Shown piece after piece: positions 53,795 through 64,000 of a stretch of 64,000 bases of DNA; within the stretch, counting starts at the first letter, position 1; each line of letters starts with the position of its first letter. This DNA is from Euprymna scolopes. Its lineage: Eukaryota; Mollusca; Cephalopoda; Sepiida; Sepiolidae. Both the position numbers and the translations under genes were made by a program. The notes beneath the pieces were generated by a model. The model saw only the letters and a program-made list of their open reading frames with translations, ran no database searches and was not told the DNA's origin. Location: NCBI GenBank assembly GCA_024364805.1, contig CM044495.1, positions 16,970,998-17,034,997 on the forward strand, written 5' to 3'.

Positions 53795-54262
53795 ACAACC
53801 TCTTTCTCACAGAAGAGATGTAGCGAGTTTGTCTTTGCCATGAAAGTAATGATAAAGCAAGTGCTCGACTGAGCTTCAATCTATGGTCCCCCTCGCCAAA
53901 CTTTCACAAGAAACACTCGTCTAGCTGAAAACACTATCGATAATTCCCCCACTCTTTAACTGTGCCTAAACCTAAGCGTAGATTCCATGAACAAAGCTTC
54001 TTGCTTAGAACTGCACGCCTGTGGAACTGTCTCCCGTTTTCCTGCTTTCCAACTAACTACAATATGATTGTCTTCAAGTCCAATGTAAACAAGTTCTTGA
54101 TAAGCCGTTCCCCTTAAGTTAACAAATTTACTGAATTTCCATTACTGACAATTACTATATTATCCAACTGACTACTGTACACTCTTTAACCCTTATCCTC
54201 GAGTGGCCCCTGGGCCTTGATAAGTGGTGATGCCTATGTAAAAAAAAAAAAGAAAAAAAATC
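53795..54262 (+). mobile_element. LINE 3' end, main family
   Basis: It is close to the 46.6 kb copy: 'aacctctttctcacagaaga', 'agcttcaatctatggtcccc', 'gaacaaagcttcttgcttag', 'gtgtaaacaagttcttgata', the 3' UTR, the tail 'acccttatcctcgagtggcc' and an A run interrupted by G. A small internal deletion follows the first 40 bp. Frames are broken. Confidence 0.85.
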
Positions 54263-54549
54263 TCTAGCACAATGACAAGCACCATTGTGGAGGAGTTGGA
54301 GCTCTTCACATTTAAAAGCTTTATAACCGATTTTCTTTGTACTTGTGAGGAGATGAATAAATTCTAGATGGTATTATCGTCATCACTCCACTTTGAAGTG
54401 TCAACACCATGTCAGAGGGACAAGTTGTTTATCGAGGTTGGCATATGCATTGTATGCAACAAAGGTCAAATCAAAGGTGACATCAGGATCGGTTGATCTA
54501 ATAGGAATATTTCTCTTTTTTTTCTTTCTTTTTGAGATGTATTCATCTT
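54263..54549. other. Short unassigned spacer
   Basis: Between two LINE fragments. The ORF at 54393-54608 has no domain. Confidence 0.35.
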
Positions 54550-54878
54550 TCTCTCTAGCTTCAATCTATGCCTCTCCCTCAAGACGTTCACAACAAATAC
54601 TCATCTAACTACAACAACTGTCTAAAATTTTTCTCTCATTCTATCTGTGCCTAAAACTAAACGAAAATTCCATGAGGAAAGTTTCTTTCCAAAAATTGTC
54701 CGTCTGTGGAACACTATACCACAGGGCTGCTTCCCAGCTGACTATAACATGGTTATTTTCAAATATAATGTCAATAAATTTCTGTTGAGCAATCCTCTTA
54801 AATAATTACGCCTTACTCGATTTCCATCATTACTGATCACGTATCAATATCTAATACGTATTAATCCTTATCTTAAAG
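54550..54878 (+). mobile_element. LINE 3' end, older copy
   Basis: 'tagcttcaatctatgcctct', 'cgttcacaacaaatactcat', 'ccatgaggaaagtttctttc' and 'ataatgtcaataaatttctg' match the main family with more divergence than its neighbour. The tail stops at 'attaatccttatctta', where a hAT-like MITE begins. Confidence 0.75.
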
Positions 54879-55203
54879 TAGAGATTCTCAACCAGGAGTA
54901 AATTTACTCCTAGTGGGTAAAAAATTAGATTGTTGGAGGAATAATTGAAGTACCTGATAATTTAAAAATAATTATTTATTTTCATAATTTTCTACTTAAA
55001 AATGGTTTAATTTTCTTTACTTTTGTGATACGAATGTATAATAATAATTTTATACAAAACCTGAAACAATAAAAAAGGGGTTCTTTAAACCTTCTTGTTT
55101 TTCTGTCACTTTATGATGGCTATGATTTTTTTTTTTATGGGAGTAGGGGTAAATGTATAAAGTCAAAGGGTCAACGATGGAGGAAAGGTTGAGAATAGTC
55201 AGT
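54879..55203. mobile_element. hAT-like MITE (TTCTCAACC ends)
   Basis: The left end gagattctcaaccaggagta and the right end, on the minus strand, gactattctcaacctttcct, share ATTCTCAACC. Such ends are typical of hAT elements. It interrupts the tail of the LINE on its left. About 320 bp, non-coding. An 8-bp target duplication is not clear. Confidence 0.55.
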
Positions 55204-55604
55204 TTCATTATTTCGTTTTTACGTTTTATAATTTTTTGTTTTTGCAATACCAAAATAAAACTAAGTTTCAGTTTTTTTTATTATCTAAGATTCCGCCATT
55301 AGAAATTACATTCAATTCAACAGTTTCATTTTATTGCTTGTGATTCTTCCATATTTATATCAAATTAAGTTTTAATTGCATTAATTTCCCAACACCTTTT
55401 TAAATGTTAAATTAGGACAAGTGAAGAAAAGCTTTGTTTTTTTTCTCAAGAAAAATAGAATTTGAATGTTTATGTTGAAAACAGATTTCACTTGTTGCTT
55501 TTTCTGTTTCATATGCAAGAATGGAAAATTTTCAAGGACACAACCAATTTTTTTAAAAGGACTCATCATGAGTATTATATTACTATTATTGTTTTGTGTT
55601 GTTG
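55204..55604. other. Unassigned AT-rich sequence
   Basis: Nothing recognised. Confidence 0.35.
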
Positions 55605-55745
55605 TGCTTAAAACTAAATGAAAATTCTATGAGCAAAGTTTCTTTCCTAGAACTATCCGTCTGTAAAACAATACTGCAGGGTTGCTTTCTAGCTGACTAT
55701 AGCATGGCCATTCTAAAATCTAATGTAAATAAGGTATCAATTTAT
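55605..55745 (+). mobile_element. Short LINE ORF2 tail fragment
   Basis: 'gtgcttaaaactaaatgaaa', 'tatgagcaaagtttctttcc', 'actatccgtctgtaaaacaa' and 'ctaatgtaaataag' match the 54.65-54.78 kb copy. It is about 140 bp with no tail. Confidence 0.7.
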
Positions 55746-55859
55746 CAAATAAAAGTTTAATCTCATTAATTTTAATTCCATTAATTTGTCAAACGACATC
55801 ACTTGAAAACATCAGAGGGAATAAGATTATTGCATTTTCACCTCAAACAAGGCACTGGG

Positions 55860-56275
55860 CCACTTTGATGTAGGGGGCTACCATCTGGGATATAATTTGC
55901 AGGGGTACTATGTAGGGAGTTGAGCAGCAAGATGTCTGTTTACATTATAATTGAACTTCTGCATGTCAGTACAGTCAGAGAAGCAGGAACCCAGAAGGGA
56001 ATTTCTAAAGTCTAGCAGTCCTAGGTTAGAAACTATTAGAGTAGAAGGCTTTCTTACATCTAGGAATTTCTACTGTGTAGGGGTGGAATTTTGCTGCTTG
56101 TCAGGGATATTTACATTGAGTTCGTCAGAGTATCTACCATTAAAGTACTTGTAAAACAGGGAGAAGGATGCCACATTTCATCAATGGGACAAGCAGTTGA
56201 AGCCTAGCTGATAGTGCAGGACCTATTAGGTTGGTGACTCTTTTGAACCCTCTCTAAGACTAGTAGCAGGATGTT
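55860..56275 (-). mobile_element. LINE ORF2 C-terminal fragment (same lineage as 1-215)
   Basis: The minus strand carries residues matching KRVTNLIGPALS, LQLLVPLMKC, FKYFNGRYSDEL-like pieces, KAFYSNSF and FKYNVNRHLAAQLP, in broken frames. The 3' part 'ccctacatagtacccctgca' and 'gcccagtgccttg' gives its UTR with a tail different from the main family. Confidence 0.75.
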
Positions 56276-56508
56276 AAGAATTTGAACAATTCTCAGGTGA
56301 AAAAATTTCTAAAGAATTTTTTGTTTTACAGAATTGTTTTCTGTTTACATGCTAAATAATTTTGTGTACAGCATTAATTATTTTTATAATGCCTTTTCAC
56401 GGATCTCATAAGAATGCGATAGCTAATCAAAAAAAGAATTTAGAAAAGAAAGAATTAATTTAAAGATAGTTTTTAATTAATATTTTTTTCAGGTAGTCGT
56501 TTGAATAA
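56276..56508. other. Short unassigned spacer
   Basis: AT-rich; nothing recognised. Confidence 0.35.
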
Positions 56509-56625
56509 ATAGCATCATCATCATCATATTTGGTTTAACGTCTGTTTTTACATGATGGCATATGCTAGACGACTTTAACTCTTTATGACTTGGTTGAACT
56601 AATTCGTTCAATGGTAAATAAATAT
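56509..56625 (+). repeat. Common cephalopod (CAT)n-headed repeat, decayed
   Basis: 'catcatcatcatatttggtt', 'taacgtctgtttttacatga' and 'tggcatatgctagacgactt' resemble the widespread cephalopod repeat '(CAT)n cgtttaacgtccgctttccatgctggcatgggttggacg'. It supports the cephalopod assignment. The match is from memory and diverged. Confidence 0.6.
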
Positions 56626-56889
56626 ATATAACGGTATAAATAAAGTGCAAATTGATTCAAACACACCTTGTACATATTAGTTCAGTGTCTGGGTTGATAC
56701 CAGATATCTCCAGGTTGCAACTGTCCATTGTATGTCGCCATCTGTCTCAGAGAGTGGAAGATTTCGTTTGTTGTCATAAACACACTTTTTTTCAAGCACT
56801 ATGAAGGGCAAAAAAAAAAAGTAGTTTGACTATTGAACTTCATAATTTTTCCAGTTTGAAGACAATCATAGTAGCATTACCCTCTGAAC
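56626..56889. other. Short unassigned spacer
   Basis: Nothing recognised apart from an A run near 56811. Confidence 0.35.
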
Positions 56890-57200
56890 TAACTAAAATT
56901 AACAATAAATAATTTTTTAATCATTTACATAAAATTATTTTAATCATCAGGTCATAAAATTTAAATAAATATTTTTTTAAAATCATCTACATCATAATTT
57001 AGGTCATAAAATTTACACTTTTTTTTAATCATCTACATAATTCAAGTCATAAAATTAATAAATTTTATTTTAATCATCTACATCATAATTTAGGTAATAA
57101 AATTAACAATAAATTTTATTTTAATCATCTACATCATAATTCAGGTCATAAAATCGACATTTTTTTTAATCATCTACATTATAATTCAGGTTATAAACGG
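56890..57200. repeat. Degenerate tandem repeat, about 45-55-bp period
   Basis: Six to seven units built from ttttaatcatctacatcata, 'atttaggtcataaaatt' and 'aacaataaa'. Unit length varies because of T runs. Confidence 0.8.
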
Positions 57201-57249
57201 TTAAGAAATTAAATTAGTTTTAAGAAATTGATTTCCAAAATAACCTATC

Positions 57250-57955
57250 TGTGTTTTTCTATTTTCACCAATGAGTGTTTAAGTCAAAGCAATGACAAAA
57301 AATATCTCTGGCCAGGTCTTAATTAATCCCTCTTTCTTTCAAATTCGTTTTTATCACTTATTCCCATGTTTTCCTGGGCCTTACTCTGTGACCTCAACTG
57401 TTCTATATCTTCTAACGCAAGCACTTGCATCTATTCTTTCAACATGGCCATAACATTGAAGTCATCTTGTTGCATAAGCAGATCCCGAGAGTGAGGTTAA
57501 ACAATAAATTTGGCCAGAAAACGTGACCAAAGGTCACGTCCAGGATCTTCATGCGGTTGAGTGACAGTAAACAAAAAAGTCAGTCACAAGTCTATGCAAG
57601 GCCCAGGAGATGACATCAAAGTAAGGTCAAATTTTAGGACACAAAATCTCTGGTTGAACGAATGCTCACATTTTTGTGAAAATGTAGATCGGAATGTCGT
57701 CATCATCTGGGCCAAAAAAAGAGATACAAAGGAAAATAGAGAGAGGGAGTCGACATAACGATACAAGAGAGGGTGTGAGCAATAGTCCTCTGCACACCCG
57801 AATCAACCCAGTCACGCCGACATTAGATTTGTCAATCTGTCATTGAAAACTAAAAGCTTATATTTACAAAATAAACATTTTTATAACCAGCTGCACGTGT
57901 TTTTCTATTTTCACCAACGAGTGTTTAGGTCAAAGCAATAACAAAAAATTGTTAT
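57250..57955. repeat. Segment bounded by 55-bp direct repeats, with an inner LINE piece
   Basis: Segments 57250-57305 and 57897-57955 are direct repeats (gtgtttttctattttcacca, 'gagtgttta', 'gtcaaagcaat', 'acaaaaaa') with few mismatches. Between them, 57306-57475 on the minus strand reads YGHVERIDASACVRRYRTVE, resembling the 'RWFGHVERM' C-terminus of a LINE ORF2. The rest (57480-57890) is unassigned; the opposed ORFs at 57561-57766 have no domain. Confidence 0.6.
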
Positions 57956-58383
57956 TTTTTTAAATTAAATTGATGATTCGGCCATCATCAGAGTGAAATA
58001 TAACAACCTATACTATTCTTAGTTCATCAGATCTAAGCTTGTTTTTAATGCTTACATTACACATCCATCATATTATTCAAATATAATTGTTCTCATGCAA
58101 CGCATGTCCTCAACACTCACTGGTTTCACTTACATATATTCTCACACAGCATACACATATCTTGCAGTCATATGTCCTCTTAATGTAAGTTAAATATACA
58201 TGAAATAAAAGAATACATAAAGCACGCATAAGCAATCATAACGTTTTACATATAATCAAACATACAATTTTCATATTTGTGACAGAAGAAAAAGTTGAGA
58301 TTTAGTTGAAAAGTTTATTGCAATTTTTGTGTGCAGTGAAGACGATTTACAGGTGCAACTATCTAGAGAAAAACGTACGCTAC
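57956..58383. other. Unassigned sequence, weak repeat similarity
   Basis: 'tctcatgcaacgcatgtcct' and 'caacactcactgg' at 58092-58126 recur at 60325-60355, and loosely at 39.5 kb. No element boundary can be drawn. Confidence 0.4.
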
Positions 58384-58720
58384 TTATAGGATGCATGTTC
58401 ATATCAAGATGTAAGTTCGCCTGGCTATAATAGGATGTATGTTTATAGAATGCATGTTTATATCAAGATGTAAGTTCGCCTGGCTATAATAGGATGTATG
58501 TTTATAGAATCCATGTTTATATCGAGACGTAAGTTAGCCTGACTATAATAGGATGTATGTTTATAGGATCCATGTTTATATCGAGACGTAAGTTAGCCTG
58601 ACTATAATAGGATGTATGTTTATAGGATCCATGTTTATATCGAGACGTAAGTTAGCCTGACTATAATAGGATGTATGTTTATAGGATCCATGTTTATATC
58701 GAGACGTGAGCCTGACTAAA
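58384..58720. repeat. 59-bp minisatellite, about 5.7 copies
   Basis: The phrase gtttatag occurs at 58441, 58500, 58559, 58618 and 58677, exactly 59 bp apart. The unit contains atcgagacgtaagttagcct and 'gactataataggatgtat'. Units 3-5 are almost identical, while units 1-2 share variants (atcaagatgtaagttcgcct), so the array grew in two steps. Confidence 0.95.
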
Positions 58721-58849
58721 GTATGATGTAAATGTGATGTTTTCTTATTTCATTGTAAAAGAAAAATATAATCTGTTAAATATTTTTTAGTTAAAAGTTC
58801 TTTTTTTTTTTTTTCACTTTTCATCTAAAAAAAGGCATATTACCACTTG
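58721..58849. other. Short unassigned spacer with a T run
   Basis: A T run at 58800-58814 is followed by 'cacttttcatc' and leads into the LINE fragment. Confidence 0.35.
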
Positions 58850-59150
58850 AACGTAAGGGGGAGGTTACTATTTGGAATCATATCCAATAGGGGACTGTAG
58901 GGAGTTGATGTTTGTTCACATTACATTTAAATTTCTGTACGTTAGTACAATCAAGGAAGCAGAAAACAGAGAATTCCAAAGTTTTGCTGTCTGAGGGAAG
59001 AAACTATTAAAGTAGAAGTCTTCACAGCATCTAAGGACCTCAACAGTGAAGAGGTGGGATTTTACTGTTTTCTGGGTTAGTCGGGAGTATGCATGTCGCA
59101 AGGGCACAGGTGGTATGAGTTCATCAGACACATTCAAGTACCAAGTATTT
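58850..59150 (-). mobile_element. LINE ORF2 C-terminal fragment (same lineage as 1-215)
   Basis: A minus-strand open frame reads SDELIPPVPLRHAYSRLTQK, VEVLRCCEDFYFNSFFPQTA and KLWNSLFSASLIVLTYRNLN, ending in the FK(C/Y)NVN region with a frame break. The 3' UTR at 58850-58920 ('cccctattggatatgattcc') continues the element. Confidence 0.8.
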
Positions 59151-59514
59151 GTACATGTATATTAAAGTTCTGATGTACCTGCATATTAAAGTTCTGATGT
59201 ACATGTATTCGAGAATATTTTTTAATATCTAATTTATAATTAGCTGCTGTCAAGATAAGGTTTGTTTCCAATCTATAATGGGAATGAAATATTTTTGTGT
59301 TTTTTTTTATCTAAACTCATTAAGGATTTCATCTAAGTTTAAACTTTGTCAAATTTCTGCTTCAATGGACATAATTGCATAAGTTTTCAAATACTTTTGT
59401 GTTAAATTGATCAGCTCAAGTAAATTAAGTAGATTATCTTATCGTGTAGGATATGAGCGTGAAACTTGGTTGGATGCAAAGACACATGCGTGATACTAGC
59501 CTTGAATGTTTTTT
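59151..59514. other. Unassigned AT-rich sequence
   Basis: A short duplication (attaaagttctgatgtac twice, 59160-59205) is the only structure. Confidence 0.45.
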
Positions 59515-59575
59515 ATTTTCCGGAAATCGCTCCAGACAAGGCATGAAGCTAGTTGATGTAAGGAGTTAAAAAATA
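59515..59575 (-). mobile_element. LINE 3' tail of the second type
   Basis: 'ggaaatcgctccagacaagg' and 'catgaagctagttgatgtaa' are the inverted tail seen at 11.64 kb and, in plus orientation, at 33.1 kb. Only the tail is left. Confidence 0.65.
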
Positions 59576-60769
59576 CTACTTCAAGGTAAAAAAGAATTCA
59601 GTTATAAGTGTTAGATGAATAGATATCAACCCCCCCCAAAAAAAAACAGCAATTCTCCCCCCCAACACACACCTTTATCAGAAACATCGTTCATGGAATG
59701 CAAGGTCTAAAGGACAAAATAAGGGAAAGGAGAATTACGAGGCTGCCAAAAGTAAACCCAAGATCCACTTTCTCGCTTTCTTTTACAATTAGTTTCAGTG
59801 TTTTTAATATGAATAAAAATTATGCCATAAACGCATGGAACTATAAAGCAGTTGTTAGACAAAAAGTATACATTAATTCTTAAGCAAGAAGACGATGACA
59901 ATGAATTTAATATTAATTTACTTAAAATCCAATATAACCAATAAAAAATGTATCCGTTACCACTTTCGTACATATGCAATAGATAGACGGATATAGAGAT
60001 AGCTCGTCTTGTTACTTGTCTTGTGTGTGTGCACACCAATCGAGATGGCACTTTTTTTTTACATGTCTACTCATGAAGAACTAGAATTATCTCCAGTGTC
60101 ACATGGTTTTGCTAACTTCCATTTTACTAAGGTCACCTGTGACACCTAGGTGTCACCCACAACTTTTCCATTCCAACAACAGCTTCTGTTATGTAACAAA
60201 AAGGAAAAAAAGACAAAAGGGAAAGTGACAAAGTAAATGTAATTCATATTTCTAATTCTTATCAATTTATTTTTTCCTATCCTTTTTAATTAAAACATTT
60301 TCTTTGAAGTTTTCTTTTACCTCCTCATGCAACGCACGTCCTCAACCCTCACTTAATGTATTTAACAATAAGTAGTCTGTTCGTCTTTATGTATCATATT
60401 AAGTACCACTTTACATGCTTCTCATCTTCAACAAACTATTTATGTGAGAATAGATGTATATACATGTAAAGCGGTTTCTTAATTATCGTCCCTTCAACCT
60501 TTATCTGTGATTCATTATAACACTATGTACAAAATGGTCAACAACTATGCAGGAAATATAAAAAACATATCCTCGATCAAAAAAAAAAGGGGTAAAAGCT
60601 ACGATATTAAGTAATCTTTAGCTTGGCAAATGATTTTCAACCAATTTCAATGTTAAGAAATTATAGTGAAAAATATACCTTCCCCGAGATGAGTAAAATT
60701 CCCCAAATAGTTTGACACCACTTTTATGTCCACTTATCAAGTTTAAAATTACTAATAAATTAATGCTAC
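59576..60769. other. Unassigned AT-rich sequence
   Basis: A C run and A run at 59630-59648 and a repeated phrase near 60325 are the only marked features. The 114-codon minus-strand ORF at 59707-60051 shows no domain and overlaps an opposite ORF. Confidence 0.35.
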
Positions 60770-61470
60770 TAAACTTTACTTTGATTACAATCCACTACAA
60801 AATTTTGATTCTAAAAAATGTCTAAAATTCAAGACTTAAGCTTAAGGTGTCTTAAGAAATTGAAATTAATGAATCTTGCTTCATTCATATCTAACGACTC
60901 AAAAATCAAATTACATGCAAATCGGAAATATTTGAATTTTTAAATAAGCAGTTGTGCCCAAATTATGACCCCTAAAAACTACCTGAAAGAGACTGAAATT
61001 TGAGGACTATTTATTAATGTCTGATGTGTTGTTAAACTTTCACGAAGCTTTAGCGTATATGAACTTTTGTGAAGAGTGTTGGACATATTCGTTTAAAATA
61101 GCTGAGTGGTCTTGATTATAGTGTTCAATTAATAATCTAATAAGTTGCTTTACTGAACGAGTGTTTGTGGTCAGAGCTGGTTTATTTTTAAGTGTAAGAC
61201 TTTCAGCATATCTTTTGACATCGCTCTCAAGCTGCTCTACCAATTAGTATTTATGGTTTAAACCAGCCAATCATAATCTTGTGAGGAGGAACCCGAACGT
61301 ATTCATATTCAGTACATCACTTCCTTTTCATAAAACTAAATGCAGTTCACATTACAACCCCTTACACCTAGCAGGTGTGTTCCAAAAATTCATAATGACT
61401 GGTTAATTGGTTTATGAGTGAATCCTGCACATACAAGTACAGAAACATACATACCTAACTTAAAATAGAG
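60770..61470 (-). repeat. Left arm of a large inverted repeat (family C)
   Basis: It is the reverse complement of 62960-63600 over most of its length: 'cttgcttcattcatatctaa', 'gcaaatcggaaatatttgaa', 'actttcagcatatcttttga', 'atggtttaaaccagccaatc', 'acacctagcaggtgtgttcc' and 'tttatgagtgaatcctgcac'. It carries no MITE where the right arm does. The ORF 61040-61243 lies in it and is not conserved in the other arm. Confidence 0.8.
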
Positions 61471-62779
61471 ATAATATAATAAATACTGATCAAACGGGTT
61501 ATGTAGTTATTATTCGTTTTTATTGTTTTAGAGCTTTTATGTGTTTATTCATTAAAATTTGTTGTGTATTATTCATCGATAGTTATATATGCTGAAAACT
61601 CAAATAGTTCATCGAAGGAGTATGGGTTAAAGTTTGTATGGTGTTTAGTTTTTGTGCTCATTTTTTATTTTATTTATTTTTTCTTTTTTAGATTAAAATA
61701 AACGATTTTTTTTTTTTTTAGATTAAAAAAAAAGAAATAACCAATCTGATTAGAAAAGTTGCTAAAGGAATGAAAACGCATGTTTTAAATTTGTATAGAT
61801 AATGCTTATATGTTTGCTGGTGAAAAAAGCACTTTTCCTTTTTAATAATCTTCTTTTTAAACTTATGAAATTGTTCATGCACACATAAAAGCCTTTGACA
61901 TGAGTCAGTTCCATTTTGATAAAATGATATCGAAACTTCCACACTGAAGTGCGGATAATTCAGAAAGGAAATGAGAAATTTTTCATCACTTAAAAATTTC
62001 ACATTCAATATTTTTTAAAGACAGACATTTGCTAAAAATTTTACCAGTTTAACTTTTTTTCAAAACAAAAATGTATTACCGAAAGTACAAAAAAAAACAA
62101 AAAAAAAACGTTGAATATAAAAAGATGAAAAAAAAATTGTTGCAAATTGTCTGCTGCTTCAGTCAATTTTTTTCTTTTTTTTTTTTTCCTCTCTCAAATG
62201 AAAGAAGCCATGTTTAAAAAATGGGCTTAGAAAAGAAATATAAATTTGCTACCACGAATTTCTTTTTTACTTGTATCTTTTCATCACGTTTTTATCTGCC
62301 AACTTAATGTACTTCAACTTGTCAGTAAAACAGCAAAGGCTCAATCAGAACAAAAGCAGCAAGAATAACACATTTAAGTTGAATGAAAGGAAGAAAAGAG
62401 AAAGTTTTTTTGTTGTTTATTTATCTATTTTTACATTGCGATGATTTGTGCCAAGACAACAAGTGTATTATGAAATGGTGCAAGCGAACGGGGCTAGAAA
62501 TGTTATATAGTCCTTTAATGAAGACCAGGATATTTTTCACCTTGTGAGGGTCAAGATGATTTTTTTTCTTTTAGATAAGTAACTACAAAGTTTAAACGTA
62601 ATGATGGAGACAACGAGAACAATCTCATCTTAAAAGATACTTTATTGACTCAACAACGTAGCTATTTTCTTTTTAATTTATGCGTCACTTTTAGTTGGAT
62701 AATACCCATCAGAGAGCATAAACACTCCTATCTATCCAAACATTATATTATAGATGTTTTCACGACCCATACTCTTAAA
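61471..62779. other. Spacer between the inverted arms, unassigned
   Basis: AT-rich DNA with many A/T runs (for example 61708-61733 and 62090-62110). Minus-strand ORFs at 61718-62008 overlap and are lysine/phenylalanine-rich. Nothing recognised. Confidence 0.35.
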
Positions 62780-62920
62780 TAATAAAACTCTGACCAATTT
62801 GCACTATTACCAATCATTATGGTATCGTTTAACTGCCCACTTGATACACATTAATCTTTATCCTCGAATGGCCTTCTGGCCTTTGTAAGCGGTGAATTTC
62901 TTCTTTTTTTTTTAAATTTA
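62780..62920 (+). mobile_element. LINE 3' UTR and tail, main family
   Basis: 'aataataaaactctgaccaa', 'tttgcactattaccaatcat' and the tail 'cattaatctttatcctcgaa' and 'tggccttctggcctttgtaa' are present. The poly(A) is replaced by a T-rich run (62898-62913), so the 3' end is damaged. Confidence 0.7.
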
Positions 62921-62959
62921 AACTACATCACCTGTTCGATCAGTATTGGTTATATTATT

Positions 62960-63600
62960 TCTATTTATTTTAAGTTATGCGTGTCTGTATGTCTATATAT
63001 TTGTACGTGTAGGATTCACTCATAAACTAATTAACCGATCATTATGAATTTTTGAACACACCTGCTAGGTGTAAGATTCCTCCTCACAAGAATATGATTG
63101 GCTGGTTTAAACCATAAATACCAATTGGTAATCAGCTTGGGAGAGATGTCAAAAGATATGCTGAAAGTCTTACACTTAAAAATATAATTAATTTTAGTCG
63201 CTTTCAGGTAGTTTAAAGGGGTTTTAGGGAGTATAATTTGGGCACAACCTCTTATTTAAATTCAAATATTTCAGATTTGCACAGAATTTCATTTAGAGCC
63301 ATTAGTAGGGCTGTGACAACAGAATATTCTTTTCATTGTTTTGACTATTGAGTATATATCTGTTAATATCCTTTATGTTTTTATGTAAACCGATGTGGTT
63401 CTCGGTTGATTAACTGTGTCTAACTGTATCGGATATATACGCGAGTCAGAAGAATGAAAAGAATATCCTGTTGTCACAGCCCAACTCATTAGATATGAAT
63501 GAAGCAAGATTCATTAATTTTAATTTCTTAAGGCAAGTTAAACTGAAGTCTCAAATTTTAGACACTTTCTAGAATCAAAATTTTGTAGTCAATCATCAGA
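62960..63600 (+). repeat. Right arm of the large inverted repeat, with a MITE inside
   Basis: It is collinear with the reverse complement of 60770-61470. It starts near 'tgcgtgtctgtatgtctata' (TG-rich, Helitron-like), then 'aggattcactcataaactaa', 'ttaaccgatcattatgaatt', and ends about 'agaatcaaaattttgtagtc'. It is interrupted at 63306-63486. Confidence 0.8.
63306..63486. mobile_element. hAT-like MITE with 30-bp TIRs
   Basis: The left TIR gggctgtgacaacagaatat (from 63308) and the right TIR, on the minus strand, gggctgtgacaacaggatat (from 63482) match over about 30 bp with one difference. The left flank ccattag and the right flank tcattag form a near-perfect 7-bp duplication of the cgttag present once at the corresponding place in the left arm (about 60.89 kb). 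About 180 bp, non-coding. Confidence 0.85.
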
Positions 63601-63769
63601 GGTCACATGATTAAATAACCAATTTGTTGAATACCAGAGATTTGCTAACCTTTTGCACGTCATAGATCGCTAGATGTATAAGTTATTATTTGATGGACCA
63701 CGATTATGAAGAAAAAAAAAAAGAAAAAAAAAAGGTAAATACATCTATTAGAAACTGAGATTTGGTATT
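63601..63769. other. Short unassigned spacer
   Basis: A runs interrupted by G at 63711-63733. Nothing recognised. Confidence 0.35.
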
Positions 63770-64000
63770 TTTTTTTTTTTTTTACACAGGCATCACCACA
63801 TTATCAAGGCCAAGAGGCCACTCGAGGATAAGGGTTAAAGAGTGTACAATAGAAATTGGACAATATAGTAATCATTAGTAATGGAAATTCGGTAAATTTG
63901 TTAACTTATATGGAACGGCTCATCAAGAACTTGTTTACGTTAGACTTGAAGACAACCATATTGTAGTCAGCCGGAAAGCAGGAAAACGGAAGACAATTCC
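63770..64000 (-). mobile_element. LINE 3' end, main family, cut by window edge
   Basis: A T run at 63769-63783 is followed by the inverted tail ('caaggccaagaggccactcg' and 'aggataagggttaaagagtg'), the 3' UTR and the end of ORF2 ('cgttagacttgaagacaacc'). It is well preserved and close to the 46.6 kb and 53.8 kb copies, and continues beyond 64000. Confidence 0.85.

Noticed and set aside
59707-60051. 114-codon minus-strand ORF
   Set aside because: Overlaps an opposite-strand ORF, shows no recognisable motif and no splice or promoter context; chance length in AT-rich DNA cannot be excluded.

Overview
This 64 kb window looks like intergenic or intronic DNA from a cephalopod, most likely an octopus. 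The base composition is strongly AT-rich, with many (AT)n arrays, long A/T runs and two assembly gaps (9385-9972 and 24354-24363). Two things point to a cephalopod: a decayed copy of the common cephalopod repeat that begins (CAT)n followed by 'tttaacgtc' (near 56.5 kb), and the mix of LINE 3' ends and Helitron-like ends. This is recognition from memory; no database was searched. I found no convincing host exon, and no tRNA, rRNA or snRNA gene that looks functional. No open reading frame longer than about 190 codons is free of Ns, and every recognisable protein match belongs to a transposable element.

Layout. 0-5.3 kb: 3' fragments of a CR1/Jockey-type LINE, an RTE-like LINE ORF2 piece, a CpG-bearing GC-richer island (3.05-3.72 kb) and a transposase tail cut by a LINE. 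5.3-10 kb: dispersed repeats, two adjacent hairpins centred on (AT)n, and a 28-bp minisatellite holding the large gap. 11.6-14.8 kb: head-to-head LINE copies and a SINE headed by U2 snRNA sequence with a 15-bp target duplication. 15.7-21.6 kb: direct repeats and tRNA-headed composite SINE copies. 22.6-23.8 kb: a 5S rRNA-derived SINE followed by two Helitron-like units. 25-27 kb: the longest LINE copy, interrupted by about 640 bp. 28-31.5 kb: an (AT)n array, a TA-site MITE, an R2-like LINE remnant and a 45-bp satellite. 35.9-37.4 kb: a nearly complete but dead Tc1 element. 38-43.4 kb: Helitron-like ends, a dead mariner and the same 45-bp satellite again. 43.8-47.2 kb: a LINE with a (GAT)n tail, a second U2-headed SINE, and LINE copies, one inserted in a repeat whose uninterrupted copy lies at 49.2-50.1 kb. 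50.6-56.3 kb: a palindrome, an inverted/direct triplet, LINE pieces and hAT-like ends. 56.5-64 kb: minisatellites and a large inverted repeat (60.8-61.5 kb against 63.0-63.6 kb) with a MITE in only one arm.

Nothing here forms an operon or pathway. The window is best read as a layered record of transposition. The most unusual content is the small-RNA-derived elements (U2 and 5S), the filled and empty site pairs, and the density of hairpins. Dense inverted repeats could form double-stranded RNA if transcribed, which is an inference. I saw no retrovirus-like or other capsid-bearing element that I could support.
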